Positions 1 through 8,993 are shown, counted from the stretch's first letter. The stretch is 64,000 bases of DNA from Pseudanabaena sp. M53BS1SP1A06MG (GCA_020404105.1 JADBWH010000048.1:1-64000), one strand, 5' to 3'. Made by a program: numbers and translations. Notes: generated from the sequence alone by a model not told the origin.

Positions 1-2489
1 GACATCACATTGTAATGGGGTTTAGGTGTTTTCACTTCATCAAGGTGTGAGGTCTGGATGTCGGTGACTTGACACCACATCGCCATCAGTGCGGGCATGT
101 TCACGAATTCACGGAGGCGGGTTTTCGATTTGAGTTTGCCTGTGGGGCTGATTTCTAAGGCGGTGCTGGTTTCGCAGAATCTTGAGCAAAAGCTGTCGAA
201 GTGGGTTAGTCCTTGCTGTTGCAGCAGGTCTAGTTGCAGATAGCGCATCCACACATCCATCTCAGCCATCGTGTTGCTCAATGGTGTGCCTGTGGCAAAG
301 ATCACTCTTTTACCGTTGGTGAGCAGGTATCGCACTTTCATGAAGGAGTCATGGGCGCGTTGGCTGTAACCTGTGGGAATGCCCGCCACATTGTGCTGGG
401 TGGTGAGGATTTGCAGGCGTTTGATTTGCTGTACTTCGTCTAGAAATAAAGCATCAATGCCTAGTTGCTCGAAGTAAATCACGCGGTCTTTGCGATCGCT
501 GGTTTCGATTTCTTGGATGCGTAAAGAGATTTTCTTTCGCATGGCTTCTAAGTTGCGGAAGACTTGTTTGGATTCTTCTTTGTTGGCGGCTTCACAGATA
601 GAGCTAATCGCGGACATTTGTTCTTCGAGAAACAGGAGTTCGGTTGATTCGCTAATTTGCAGGTTGAAGAATTGTTCGTAGGTGAGGATGATTGCATCGT
701 AGTTATGGGTGGCAATTTGACTCAGCAGAACGCGGCGACGATCTTTGGCAAAGTCTTGGGCATTCGGTACGAGAATCTTGGCTTCAGGATACAGTCGTCG
801 AAATTCTTTGCTGTATCCTGGCAAGATCGATTTCATGGTTACATGCATAACTTTGTGAGCCATGCCTTTGCGTTTTAGTTCCATGCCTGATGCAATCATC
901 GTGGCAGTTTTGCCATAGCCAACCCGATGGGCTGCAAAGGAGGCTCTTTGCCGTTCGACGCGACGCACGAAGTTGCGTTGGTGACTTCGCATCTCGAAGT
1001 CGGGAGCCATGTTGGGGAAGGTTAGGTGTGCGCCGTCATACACTGTGTCGCGGTAGAGATTGTGGTATTGGTTATAGTGCAGACAGAGTTGTTCAGCGCG
1101 ATCGCCATCACTCCAGATCCATGTTTTGAATGCAGTTTGGATTTTGTCTTGCATTGTCCGCGATACTGTAGTGGCTTCCACATTCAGGATGCTGATGACG
1201 TTGCCATGCTTGTCTTGGATATGGTCGTAGATTTTGGGATCTTTTTGGTTGAGTGAGTGTTCTATCAGTTCGAGGGCGGTGTGGTTGGTGGTTCCCCATT
1301 CGGTTTTGTTTTGGGGTGAGTTGATCAGTTTGCTGTCGCCTTTGATTACCCAGATGTTGGCTGGATCAGGGTGGAATTTGACGGTGCTGGTTCCTGCATG
1401 ACTGAGTAGTTGTTCGCTAAATTCTTTGATGACATCTTCGGGGAGCCATGTCGTTCCGAGTTTGACGCGGATCGTGTTGTGCAATAGTAGGTTTAGCTCG
1501 TTGGTGGTCATACCATTGACGTTGATGCCGAGTTTGACGGCGCAGCGTACTTTGATGTCTACGTCTGCGGTTTCGGGTAAGCAGGGGACGGGTTGATTGC
1601 TGCTAATGGTTTGATGGTATTTGTCGATGTTCAGCCAGTTGGGGACTCCGCTTTCTTGCCATGCGATGATTTTGTTGAGTCGGTTGACGACGTTGCCACT
1701 GATGAATTCTTCTCTGGTGATCCATTCGGCATTAGTGGTTTCATTCACTGTTGCGGGTGGGATTGTGCCGTTGTAGAAGATGTCGCCTTCTAGTTCAGTG
1801 ATGACGGTGCTGATGCTTTTGTCAATCAGGTTAGCGATCCAGTCTAGATCGATATAACTTTTGGCATCCAGACATTGGGCTAGGGCATCTTTGGCATTGT
1901 CTGCTCGATATCTTGGGGTGGCTCTGACTGTCCTTTGGTGGAAGATGGGGGCTTTGGCTGGGCTTTTGCCTTTGCCTCGGTCAATCTCTAATGCTCTCAA
2001 TCGATAATAGTTGGGGTCATCGTGGAATATGCCAAGGTTCTCTTTGCTGGTGAAGTGGCCGAATCTAATTGCGAATTCGTCGTATTTTTGATTGAGAATT
2101 TGGCGCAGTTTGGCTAGTTCTTTTTCGTCTTCGTATTGCTGCATTCTCAATACTAGGTCGAGAATTTTGGCGACAGACATGGCGGCGCGAATGCGTTGTT
2201 GTTGGTTTGCGACTAGTTCGAGTTGAAAGTCGGTGCGACGATAGATTTGTCCTTCATGTTCGCAAAAAGCGTTGGGTAGCACTTTTTGTAACTGTGGTGG
2301 AATCTGAATTACTTTGGTTTGTGTTACGGCTGGCTCATAGAATTTACTAAGGGTTTTCCCGATCTTGCTAATCTCTGCTCTCAGGTCAAGGTTTGCTGGG
2401 GCGGTTACTCCTAAATGCTCTCCTCCATATAGTCTGGCGACAGTTAGTTCTCCTAGAATATTGCGGAATTTTAGTGGGGGCGTAGTCAT
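1..2489 (-). CDS. Mobile-element SNF2/DEAD-type helicase, 3' end cut by window edge
   Basis: The first about 829 residues of a large SF2 helicase are visible; the C-terminus lies beyond the left edge. A Walker A motif (HRVGYGKT, about residues 521-528) and a DExx-type motif (LFLDEVQQ, about residue 680) are visible, followed by a motif III-like FATGTPLSN. Long helicases with this layout, an unassigned N-terminal half followed by an SNF2-like core, occur in plasmids, integrative elements and phages (family knowledge). The ATG is preceded by AGGAAA at suitable spacing. A terminator-like hairpin lies only 18 bp upstream of the ATG. The role, probably DNA remodelling for a mobile element or anti-restriction, is inferred. 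Neighbouring genes on its 3' side are not visible. Confidence 0.75.
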   Translation of the reverse strand, partial: MTTPPLKFRNILGELTVARLYGGEHLGVTAPANLDLRAEISKIGKTLSKFYEPAVTQTKVIQIPPQLQKVLPNAFCEHEGQIYRRTDFQLELVANQQQRIRAAMSVAKILDLVLRMQQYEDEKELAKLRQILNQKYDEFAIRFGHFTSKENLGIFHDDPNYYRLRALEIDRGKGKSPAKAPIFHQRTVRATPRYRADNAKDALAQCLDAKSYIDLDWIANLIDKSISTVITELEGDIFYNGTIPPATVNETTNAEWITREEFISGNVVNRLNKIIAWQESGVPNWLNIDKYHQTISSNQPVPCLPETADVDIKVRCAVKLGINVNGMTTNELNLLLHNTIRVKLGTTWLPEDVIKEFSEQLLSHAGTSTVKFHPDPANIWVIKGDSKLINSPQNKTEWGTTNHTALELIEHSLNQKDPKIYDHIQDKHGNVISILNVEATTVSRTMQDKIQTAFKTWIWSDGDRAEQLCLHYNQYHNLYRDTVYDGAHLTFPNMAPDFEMRSHQRNFVRRVERQRASFAAHRVGYGKTATMIASGMELKRKGMAHKVMHVTMKSILPGYSKEFRRLYPEAKILVPNAQDFAKDRRRVLLSQIATHNYDAIILTYEQFFNLQISESTELLFLEEQMSAISSICEAANKEESKQVFRNLEAMRKKISLRIQEIETSDRKDRVIYFEQLGIDALFLDEVQQIKRLQILTTQHNVAGIPTGYSQRAHDSFMKVRYLLTNGKRVIFATGTPLSNTMAEMDVWMRYLQLDLLQQQGLTHFDSFCSRFCETSTALEISPTGKLKSKTRLREFVNMPALMAMWCQVTDIQTSHLDEVKTPKPHYNVM

Positions 2490-2507
2490 GGGCTTTTCCT
2501 AAATAAA

Positions 2508-2547
2508 ACAAAGCACCTCATTCCTTAAAAGGAATGAGGTGCTTTGT
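2508..2547 (-). terminator. 19-bp perfect hairpin with U-tract, upstream of the helicase
   Basis: A perfect 19-bp inverted repeat with a 2-nt loop is followed on the minus strand by TTTTATTT. This is the form of a rho-independent terminator. It lies directly upstream of the minus-strand helicase start, so it either ends an unseen upstream transcript or acts as an attenuator in the helicase leader. Confidence 0.65.
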
Positions 2548-2913
2548 AACTTTTGTGGGGTGAATACTCCGTAGATCTGCCGCTAGGCTACTTAAAGTAA
2601 CGAGATCTCAAGCGATAAAGGTTTAGCATCAAACTTGCATATGGCTGCAAATCTAAGTGATATTGATATAGATCTAAATGCCTTACTGGGTAAATAGAAA
2701 AAACAACGAATTCTCATCACATTTTCTCCAAAAAACTACACAATCACATTGGAGCAATTTGGTACTTCACTCATGACTATGAATGCAGCACTGGCAAGAC
2801 CTGAGCTTCACCACTATCCGCTATGACTTTGCTTTTTCTAAGAAGTCTTCGTGACGCTGAATCGGGGTCAGGCATTTAGGTAATCGAACTACATATATGA
2901 CTAAAAAACACTG
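2548..2913. other. Intergenic DNA without a clear gene
   Basis: No convincing gene was found. In one plus-strand frame an open stretch from ATG 2641 to TGA 2826 is broken once by an in-frame TAG at 2695. Its halves have no family I recognise, so it may be a decayed gene or chance. Confidence 0.4.
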
Positions 2914-3041
2914 TATAGTCTCACTATAAGCAATATAGGCTGAAAGTTTCCGTATAATATCCCGCATAAGGTCTATAAACTGAAAGTCAAATTTCAGCCT
3001 ATAGACCCTATGATCAGATTAGACAGAAAATTTCCGTCTAA
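2914..3041. promoter_or_regulatory. Cluster of four inverted repeats upstream of the repeat-protein gene
   Basis: Four dyads follow each other. They are TATAGT-ctc-ACTATA (2914-2928), a TATA..GAAA-g-TTTC..TATA dyad around 2933-2957, GGTCTATA..CTGAAA/TTTCAG..TATAGACC (2970-3007), and TTAGAC-a-GAAA/TTTC-c-GTCTAA (3019-3041). The last three share a GAAA/TTTC core flanked by outer arms that differ. The cluster ends about 60 bp before the gene at 3101. Clustered related dyads suggest operators for a dimeric regulator or a structured leader; no regulator gene is adjacent. Confidence 0.45.
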
Positions 3042-3100
3042 TACATAGTTATCTCTGAAAGAAACAGTCGGTGCGTAATCGAACCAAATAAGGATCATTA

Positions 3101-3499
3101 ATGAGTAGACCAGAAATACCAAACATGCGGACTTGGCCCCGCAACCTCAGCACAAGCCAAGGCGGAGGGCTTTCAACATCACAAGGCGGCGGAATGTCCA
3201 CATCCCAATACGGAGGCGCATCTACGTCACAGTACGGTGGACTCTCTACGTCACAGTACGGTGGACTCTCTACGTCACAGTACGGCGGACTCTCTACTTC
3301 CCAAGGCGGCGGACTCTCTACTTCCCAAGGCGGCGGTATGTCTACTTCTTCGTCCAGCGTCTACCGAAGCAACATACCGCCGTGGCCGCATTTCATAAGG
3401 GAACTCGAGGTACGTGGATACAATTGGGCATCCGAATTGATTCGGATACACCTGCCTGAATTTCTGTGGCCCGAAAACTTTTTCAAAAATGAAACGTAG
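3101..3499 (+). CDS. Small octapeptide-repeat protein (STSQ-Y/G-GG)
   Basis: A 132-residue protein with three parts. It has a 15-residue leader, eight tandem octads of the form L/M/A-STSQ-G/Y-GG (residues 16-79) plus a degenerate ninth, and a non-repetitive tail of about 45 residues beginning VYRSNIPPWPHF and ending near LPEFLWPENF. No signal peptide or membrane segment is seen. AAGGA eight bases before the ATG supports translation. I have an unverified impression that short bacterial proteins pairing Gly-rich octads with an aromatic IPPWP tail exist, with predicted beta-type folds, but I cannot name a function. The repeats are more GC-rich than the flanks, which suggests acquisition. It stands alone between a helicase and a Gabija system and has a dyad cluster upstream. 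Confidence 0.7.
   Translation: MSRPEIPNMRTWPRNLSTSQGGGLSTSQGGGMSTSQYGGASTSQYGGLSTSQYGGLSTSQYGGLSTSQGGGLSTSQGGGMSTSSSSVYRSNIPPWPHFIRELEVRGYNWASELIRIHLPEFLWPENFFKNET
3146..3337 (+). repeat. Eight tandem 24-bp coding repeats
   Basis: Eight direct 24-bp units encode the octads of the protein at 3101. Inner units are almost identical at the DNA level (CTCTCTACGTCACAGTACGG type), which implies recent duplication. The outer units use different synonymous codons. Confidence 0.9.
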
Positions 3500-4092
3500 A
3501 TTAGAAACGAGGGGTAACAAGGCGTTGCAACGAAGCGGCGGTCGAAGCGTTTTTTTGAATTCGGAAGTCGTTCGCCGATGGTCAGTGAACTTGGTTGTTA
3601 TAATCAAGAGATGCGCCCGTTAAAGTGGTCAGTTTCTAGCCAAGATTACTCCATCAAAAAATTTTGACTTTATTGTTGAGTTCCGAGAAGTTATTGGCGA
3701 TTCTTTTCAGGATGCGTCCCGCCGCAAAGAACAATAATTATTAAGTGATCGCCGCGATCACCTAATAATCACCACTCATATATATTACTAGCGATCGCAA
3801 TACATTACTCCCCCGAAATCGCAGATATTGTAGGGCTTGTAATGTAACGCACCAAACGTTACTTAATACTAACTGTTTGCGCATTATTCTCCGCTAGAGG
3901 ACACTCTAAAAGTTACTTTTTACCAAATAAAACTCTATTCAGGGATGTTATCCTGCAAAAATATTGTTATTAAACTTATTGGTTGCTTTATCTAAAAACT
4001 TATGTATGTTTACCTTATATAAGTATCTATACTGTACTCTGAAAGATAATATACTTGCATATATCTCCTTTCAAGACCATGCTTTAATAAGT
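3500..4092. other. Gene-free stretch with remnants
   Basis: No full gene is visible. Around 3612-3732 one plus-strand frame is open for about 37 codons, ends at TAA and has no start; it may be the tail of a lost gene. Small dyads occur near 3744-3760 (GTGATCG..CGATCAC) and 3843-3861 (GTAACG..CGTTAC). The DNA becomes AT-rich towards 4090. Confidence 0.4.
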
Positions 4093-4115
4093 TATGTCTA
4101 GTTAATGTGGCAATA
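4093..4115. repeat. Left copy of a direct repeat flanking Gabija
   Basis: This reads TATGTCTAG-T-TAATGT-GG-CAAT-A. It matches 8111-8133 at 19 of 23 positions in the same orientation and lies 137 bp before gajA. Confidence 0.5.
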
Positions 4116-4252
4116 AGCTAACATGGCAATTCAAGAGAGTAAATCTGGAACAGTTAAAGAAACACTTGAAGCCAGCATTTAGGAAATAGTACTTGAAAGC
4201 TCAATCAAGTTTTCTAGAAATGACTTTGAAAATATGAATAAACGCACAAAGC

Positions 4253-6325
4253 ATGTATATATCTAAGATTCAAATCAAAGGTTTCCGAAACTTCAAGAAT
4301 AATGAGATTGTTTTTAATGATGGCGTTAATGTCATCATTGGTCACAATAATGCCGGCAAAACAAACCTTATTAAAGCATTATCTTTAATAATAGATTTTC
4401 AAGGCTCCAAAAGGCTCGATATTGATGATTTTAATAAAAACATTACTCTTGAAGAGATCAAGGCAAATCCACCTAAAATAACCATCTCACTAAGCATAAG
4501 CCAAAGCCAGAATGAAGATCCTAACTCTGACGACTTAGTAACAGTTGGCAATTGGCTTACGAAGCTAAATCCGCCTTATGAAGCTCTACTTACTTATGAT
4601 TTCTTCTTGCCTGAGAAGGAAAATGAGAATTATAAATGTCTCATACAAGAAGCTGATGATTTAAAAAAAGCTTGGCAAATCATCAGACATAATTTTATAA
4701 GGCTTTATATATACAAAATCTTTGGTGGCAATATAAATCTACAAAATACTGCTGATAGCGATTCTTTACAAAAATTTGATTTTCAATTTTTAGATGCCAT
4801 TCGAGATGTTGAAAGAGATATGTTCTCTGGTCGTAATACTCTCCTGAGAGAAGTTTTGGATTTTTTCATGGATTATGAAGTAAAAAATGATCATACTAAA
4901 GATGCTGACATTAGAAAAAATGAAATTAAAGAAAGGAAACAGAACTTTTCTGATGAAGCTGAATTATTGTTAAACTCTCTTCAAAATAGAATGGCCGAGG
5001 GCAAGAAGCATATATTGTCCTACGCTAAAGACACAGGTGCTGCTTTCAACAAAGCAAATCCCAACTTTGAAGGTAGCCTTTCTGATGTAGAAATGTTTTC
5101 TGCATTGAAGCTCGTTGTGGAGTATGAAACAGGGATCAAAATACCTGCTACACATAACGGACTTGGATACAATAATTTGATTTTCATGTCTCTACTACTT
5201 GCAAAAATGCAAGTTAATTCCGATGGAAATTATTTAGGTAGTAATGCGAAGGTATTTCCAGTCTTAGCTATTGAGGAACCAGAAGCACACTTGCATCCAG
5301 CGATGCAATATAAATTCCTCAAATTTTTAAAGGAAAATCAAGATGTTCAAAAGAAGGTAAGGCAAATATTTGTCACAACTCATTCTACACAAATTACATC
5401 TGCGGTTTCATTAGATGAAATAATTTGCTTGCATTATGAAAATAGTGACTTGACGGTGGGTTATCCAAGCAAAGCATTTCCAAATAATGAGTTAGGAATC
5501 AAAGCAAAGGCTTATGTTCAACGCTTTCTAGATGCCACAAAGTGCGATATGCTTTTTGCTCAAAAAGTGATCTTAGTAGAAGGACTTGCAGAACAATTAC
5601 TATTGTCAACTTTGGCAAAATACATTGACAAATTATCAGAAGATAACCTTCTTTTAGAAGATAACCATATTACAGTTATTAATGTTGGTGGGCGACACTT
5701 TGATTATTTCTTATATTTGTTCGATAGTAATAATCCCAACACCATTCCAAAAAAAATAGTATGCCTTACTGATAGAGATCCAGAGAGAAAGAAAGTCTCA
5801 GGAGGTACTTACTCAAAGTGCTATCCCTTTGAATATAACCAAAATACTACACAGTATTATTATCAAAACAATGCCACTGAAAAAATTAGCAGATATGAAA
5901 ATCATCCTAATATTCGATTTTTCAGTCAGGATGCTATCAAGAGTAAAACGTTTGAATATGATTTGGTTTTACACAATCCATGTTCCTCTCTCTTAATTAC
6001 AGAATCAATGAGCAACACAGATGAGCTTAAAGAACTAATTCAGTTATATCAAGACGAGTCATCTTCTACTGAGGATTTACTAACAAAACTTAGAGATAGT
6101 GAGGAAAATACTCGTATCACAAACAGCATTAACAACAATAATTCATGGACTGAACAAGATAAAAAAGAGGCAATCATCGCTGCCCGTTATCTCAATTCCG
6201 TAGGAAAAGGAGAAAATGCTTTGGAGTTAACATACATTCTAGAGAAAAACTTAAAACAAGAGCCCCGTGAAATATTTAATGTCCCTAACTATATTAAACA
6301 AGCCATTGAGTGGATATGTCAGTAA
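4253..6325 (+). CDS. gajA: GajA, OLD-family ATPase/TOPRIM endonuclease of a Gabija system
   Basis: A 690-residue OLD nuclease. The N-terminal ABC-type ATPase begins with an SMC/RecF-like start (ISKIQIKGFRNF) and has Walker A GHNNAGKT (about 30-37), Walker B LAIEEPEAHLHP (about 341) and the H-loop TTHSTQ (about 376). The C-terminal TOPRIM domain has the metal-binding glutamate in LVEGLAEQ (about 440) and the DRD motif in CLTDRDPE (about 505). Known GajA proteins assemble as a tetramer with GajB and cut DNA when nucleotides are depleted during phage infection (established knowledge). The length is somewhat above the about 580 residues of the Bacillus type protein. The stop overlaps the start of gajB, so the two are translationally coupled. 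The ATG was taken because it directly precedes the conserved IQIKGFRNF strand. Confidence 0.9.
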   Translation: MYISKIQIKGFRNFKNNEIVFNDGVNVIIGHNNAGKTNLIKALSLIIDFQGSKRLDIDDFNKNITLEEIKANPPKITISLSISQSQNEDPNSDDLVTVGNWLTKLNPPYEALLTYDFFLPEKENENYKCLIQEADDLKKAWQIIRHNFIRLYIYKIFGGNINLQNTADSDSLQKFDFQFLDAIRDVERDMFSGRNTLLREVLDFFMDYEVKNDHTKDADIRKNEIKERKQNFSDEAELLLNSLQNRMAEGKKHILSYAKDTGAAFNKANPNFEGSLSDVEMFSALKLVVEYETGIKIPATHNGLGYNNLIFMSLLLAKMQVNSDGNYLGSNAKVFPVLAIEEPEAHLHPAMQYKFLKFLKENQDVQKKVRQIFVTTHSTQITSAVSLDEIICLHYENSDLTVGYPSKAFPNNELGIKAKAYVQRFLDATKCDMLFAQKVILVEGLAEQLLLSTLAKYIDKLSEDNLLLEDNHITVINVGGRHFDYFLYLFDSNNPNTIPKKIVCLTDRDPERKKVSGGTYSKCYPFEYNQNTTQYYYQNNATEKISRYENHPNIRFFSQDAIKSKTFEYDLVLHNPCSSLLITESMSNTDELKELIQLYQDESSSTEDLLTKLRDSEENTRITNSINNNNSWTEQDKKEAIIAARYLNSVGKGENALELTYILEKNLKQEPREIFNVPNYIKQAIEWICQ

Positions 6326-8025
6326 CACAAATTAATTCGGAATCGTCGATTCCTATTGAGCAGCATTTTAGAGTCTCAGCAGGTCCTGGTGCGGGTAAAA
6401 CTCACTGGTTGGTCAACCATATTAAAGGCGTACTTCATCAATCAGAAAGGTTGAGTAAAACACGAAAGATAGTTTGTATTACTTATACAAATGTGGCTGT
6501 CGAAATAATTTTGGAGCGATTAGGTACAGCAACTGATCGAGTGGAAGTTAGTACCATACACAGTTTTTTGTATAAACATATTATTAAACCCTATATATCA
6601 TTTATCGCTGATGAATATAAATTAAATATTCAGAAAATAGATGGTCATGACGACATTATCCTCTCAAGCTATTCCTTCTTGAAAGAATGGAAGAGTCAAA
6701 CAAAGCAACAAAGAATTCAAGATGACAACGAAATTGTTAAAGCTATTAAAAAAGCTAGATGGAAATTTGATGATTCTGGAAAACTTATTATAAAACCAGA
6801 TTATCCGAATAAGGCGAATGGATACCCAATCAAGAATGATTCTTACCTTACGTATAAAGTAATGAGTTGGGAAAGGGGAGTTCTTCACCACGATGATGTT
6901 CTATTTTTTAGTTATCAATTGATAATGAAATTTCCTTTTATATTAAAAGTGTTAAGAGCAAAATTCCCTTATTTCTTTATTGATGAATTCCAAGATACTA
7001 GTCCTATCCAAGCCAAAATATTATCCGAAATAGGACAGGAAGAAACTATAGTTGGTGTCATTGGCGATAAAGCACAATCAATTTATGGATTTCAAGGTGC
7101 TGATCCTTTGCAATTTAGCTCATTTAGACTAGCAAACATGGCAGAATACGAAATTTTGGAAAATCATAGAAGTACTAGTCAGATCATTGATTTTCTAAAT
7201 TGTATCCGTTCAGACATTCAACAAATTAAACCTGAAAATATTGATGAAGGGGAAAAGCCTGCAATTATTGTTGGTGAAATTGGCAAGACTCTCCGTAAAG
7301 TACAGGAACTATCTAAGGATGGGATAATTTGCACATTATCGAGAGATAATGTCACTTCAAATATTATGAAAAGAGAAGCAAATGCAGATTTTTCTAATGG
7401 TAGTTTACTAGAAGATCTTTATAGCATTGATTCAAGTAGTGATAGGCGAAAAATAATAATAGCTTGTATAAAAGCTACTGAACTTGCTTGTCAAAAATGC
7501 TTTAAAGAAGCTATTAAAGAGTTAACTAAAGTATCTCACGATAATGATGAAATAAACCGTAAGAAAGAAGCATTACGTCACATTAATTACTTTTTGGAAA
7601 AATATGATGACATCCAGAAAATGTCTCTATTTGATTTTCATTCATTTATAAAAAATAATATTAGAGATTCAATCGCAAGTCCAAGCAGAGGAAATATTAA
7701 ACCGTTTTATGAGAATCATACATATCAACAATTAGCTGTTTGCGTAAAAAATTCTGATGATAAAAGCTTTAATCGAACTACTCACAAAGCCAAGGGTGAT
7801 GAGTTTGAAATTGTTCTTTTGGTACTCAGAAAAAGTTCGGACTTATCTTTTCTACTGAATCCAAATCTAGAAGGTAATGAAGAACACAGAATAAATTATG
7901 TTGCTGTTAGTCGTGCAAAAACAAGGTTATTTATTTCCATCCCATCATTAACTAACTTATCTGATCCTCAAAGAAGCAAACTATCTAGTCTTCTAAATGT
8001 GATCGAAATATCCGATGAAATATAG
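6316..8025 (+). CDS. gajB: GajB, UvrD/PcrA-like SF1 helicase of a Gabija system
   Basis: About 569 residues with SF1 helicase motifs: Walker A AGPGAGKT near the N-terminus, motif II FIDEFQDTS (about 222), QSIYGFQGAD (motif III, about 256), THKAKGDEFE (motif V-like, about 490) and YVAVSRAKTRLF (motif VI, about 528). In Gabija, GajB senses DNA ends or ssDNA and works with GajA (established knowledge). ATG 6316 and GTG 6310 are both possible starts, and both overlap the gajA stop. The motif set is complete, so the protein is likely active. The low GC of the gene resembles gajA, in line with transfer of both as one unit. Confidence 0.9.
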   Translation: MSVTQINSESSIPIEQHFRVSAGPGAGKTHWLVNHIKGVLHQSERLSKTRKIVCITYTNVAVEIILERLGTATDRVEVSTIHSFLYKHIIKPYISFIADEYKLNIQKIDGHDDIILSSYSFLKEWKSQTKQQRIQDDNEIVKAIKKARWKFDDSGKLIIKPDYPNKANGYPIKNDSYLTYKVMSWERGVLHHDDVLFFSYQLIMKFPFILKVLRAKFPYFFIDEFQDTSPIQAKILSEIGQEETIVGVIGDKAQSIYGFQGADPLQFSSFRLANMAEYEILENHRSTSQIIDFLNCIRSDIQQIKPENIDEGEKPAIIVGEIGKTLRKVQELSKDGIICTLSRDNVTSNIMKREANADFSNGSLLEDLYSIDSSSDRRKIIIACIKATELACQKCFKEAIKELTKVSHDNDEINRKKEALRHINYFLEKYDDIQKMSLFDFHSFIKNNIRDSIASPSRGNIKPFYENHTYQQLAVCVKNSDDKSFNRTTHKAKGDEFEIVLLVLRKSSDLSFLLNPNLEGNEEHRINYVAVSRAKTRLFISIPSLTNLSDPQRSKLSSLLNVIEISDEI

Positions 8026-8110
8026 ATCTGTGGAAAGGATAACAACCATGTTGTATCGGACGGTAGAGAGTACATCATAGTGGCTTAGATACAGGATAAA
8101 CAGTGTATCC

Positions 8111-8133
8111 TATGTCTAGCTAATGTACCAATG
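8111..8133. repeat. Right copy of a direct repeat flanking Gabija
   Basis: This reads TATGTCTAG-C-TAATGT-AC-CAAT-G, the partner of 4093-4115. It lies 86 bp after gajB and overlaps the stop codon of the truncated minus-strand ORF 8120-8524, which fits insertion of the Gabija segment into that gene. Confidence 0.5.
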
Positions 8134-8524
8134 AAGTTAGTATTTCAAATAGATCTCTGTTGCCATAAGACTTCTGCCCTACCTGCGTCAGCGCACTACC
8201 ACCCGCCATTAAAGTCAAAACGCTCTGTCCCACACCACTTAATATCCTTGATGAAGTATTCACCACCAAACCCAATGACATCCTCAAAGCCGCGATCGTC
8301 AAGCCATTCCACAGCCAATCCCAATCATCCAACCGTGAAGAAAAATACCACCACCAATTTGACTCAGACGGCTTAATCAGCGAACGCAAAGCAGCCAGAT
8401 TATAAATTTGCAGAATAACTTTTTTTTGTTCTTTTAGCGACCTATCTAGACTTTCTAACTCTTTCAATTCGCTAGCTGTTAACTTGTTTTTTTGTATTCC
8501 CCCCCGAAAAGGGGGAATCAGCAT
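8120..8524 (-). pseudogene. Truncated cyanobacterial membrane protein
   Basis: A 134-residue reading frame with a charged N-terminal segment, a tryptophan-rich stretch (SNWWWYF, DDWDWLWNGL) and two likely membrane segments (LTIAALRMSLGLVV; VGQSVLTLMAGGSAL). From memory, larger cyanobacterial proteins start with a similar module, a WWW motif followed by paired helices ending in AGGxALT, and then continue. Here the frame ends abruptly inside the direct repeat at 8111-8133. The first codons (LIPPFRGGIQK) lie in an interspersed hairpin repeat, so the true start is uncertain. It is best read as a broken remnant, though a short functional gene cannot be excluded. Confidence 0.45.
8496..8518. repeat. 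C-rich/G-rich hairpin repeat
   Basis: ATTCCCCC and GGGGGAAT pair around a 7-nt loop. A related copy (AATCCCCCTTTTCGAGGATT) lies near 8739. In both places the frame across the repeat encodes PPFRG-x-IQK, as expected of an interspersed cyanobacterial repeat family. Confidence 0.55.
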
Positions 8525-8993
8525 ATTTGAATCTGAAGGCTACTAGTTTATTCCTGTGTATTTTTTACATCTACATTGGCTCATACCTATAGGTTTGAGA
8601 GAGTATCATTACTCTTTAGACGATCAGAGAATGGTATTTTGAGACATAATATGGATACGTCTCCCAAAGTACAGTTTTTGAGACAGTTTTTTGCTGACAA
8701 GGGTTTCAAGCGTGTGATGCTAAACCTAATTTTGCATAATCCCCCTTTTCGAGGATTAATTCAAAAACCCCATTCTGTTCAGGCAAAATCTAGGAAATCG
8801 AAAAAATGGTCTCTGAAATGACCATGACGAGAGGGTTTCAGAGATGTGTCCTTCTCAGACACGAATCGTTGCCATACCCCTGTTAACGAGGGATTACGAG
8901 AAAACAGCAAAGTACTGCGTCCAAATTATTATTGCCTACTACAGTAATTAGGCAGCATGGGGAACTTCGAGTAAAATTGCCAAGGCTAAAAAA
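8525..8993. other. Degenerate intergenic DNA
   Basis: An 81-codon plus-strand frame (8576-8821) runs through the interspersed repeat and lacks recognisable domains, so I do not call it a gene. Two TTTTGAGACA-like words lie at about 8637 and 8676. Nothing else is supported. Confidence 0.4.

Noticed and set aside
2550-2620. Glutamine-type or similar riboswitch near the helicase leader
   Set aside because: The sequence has only loose likeness (ACGGAGTATTCACC) and lacks a convincing conserved core.
3146-3337. Tandem 24-bp repeats as a CRISPR array
   Set aside because: They are contiguous, in frame and encode protein octads; there are no spacers or cas genes.
3511-3602. attC-like integron site (TAACAAGG...TTGGTTGTTATA) after the repeat-protein gene
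   Set aside because: The outer boxes match only partly (not RYYYAAC/GTTRRRY) and no integron integrase is in view.
3275-3607. Minus-strand frame of 110 codons across the repeat
   Set aside because: It is a by-product of the repetitive plus-strand gene, which has the ribosome binding site.
8576-8821. 81-codon plus-strand frame
   Set aside because: It runs through an interspersed repeat and lacks a ribosome site or domain.
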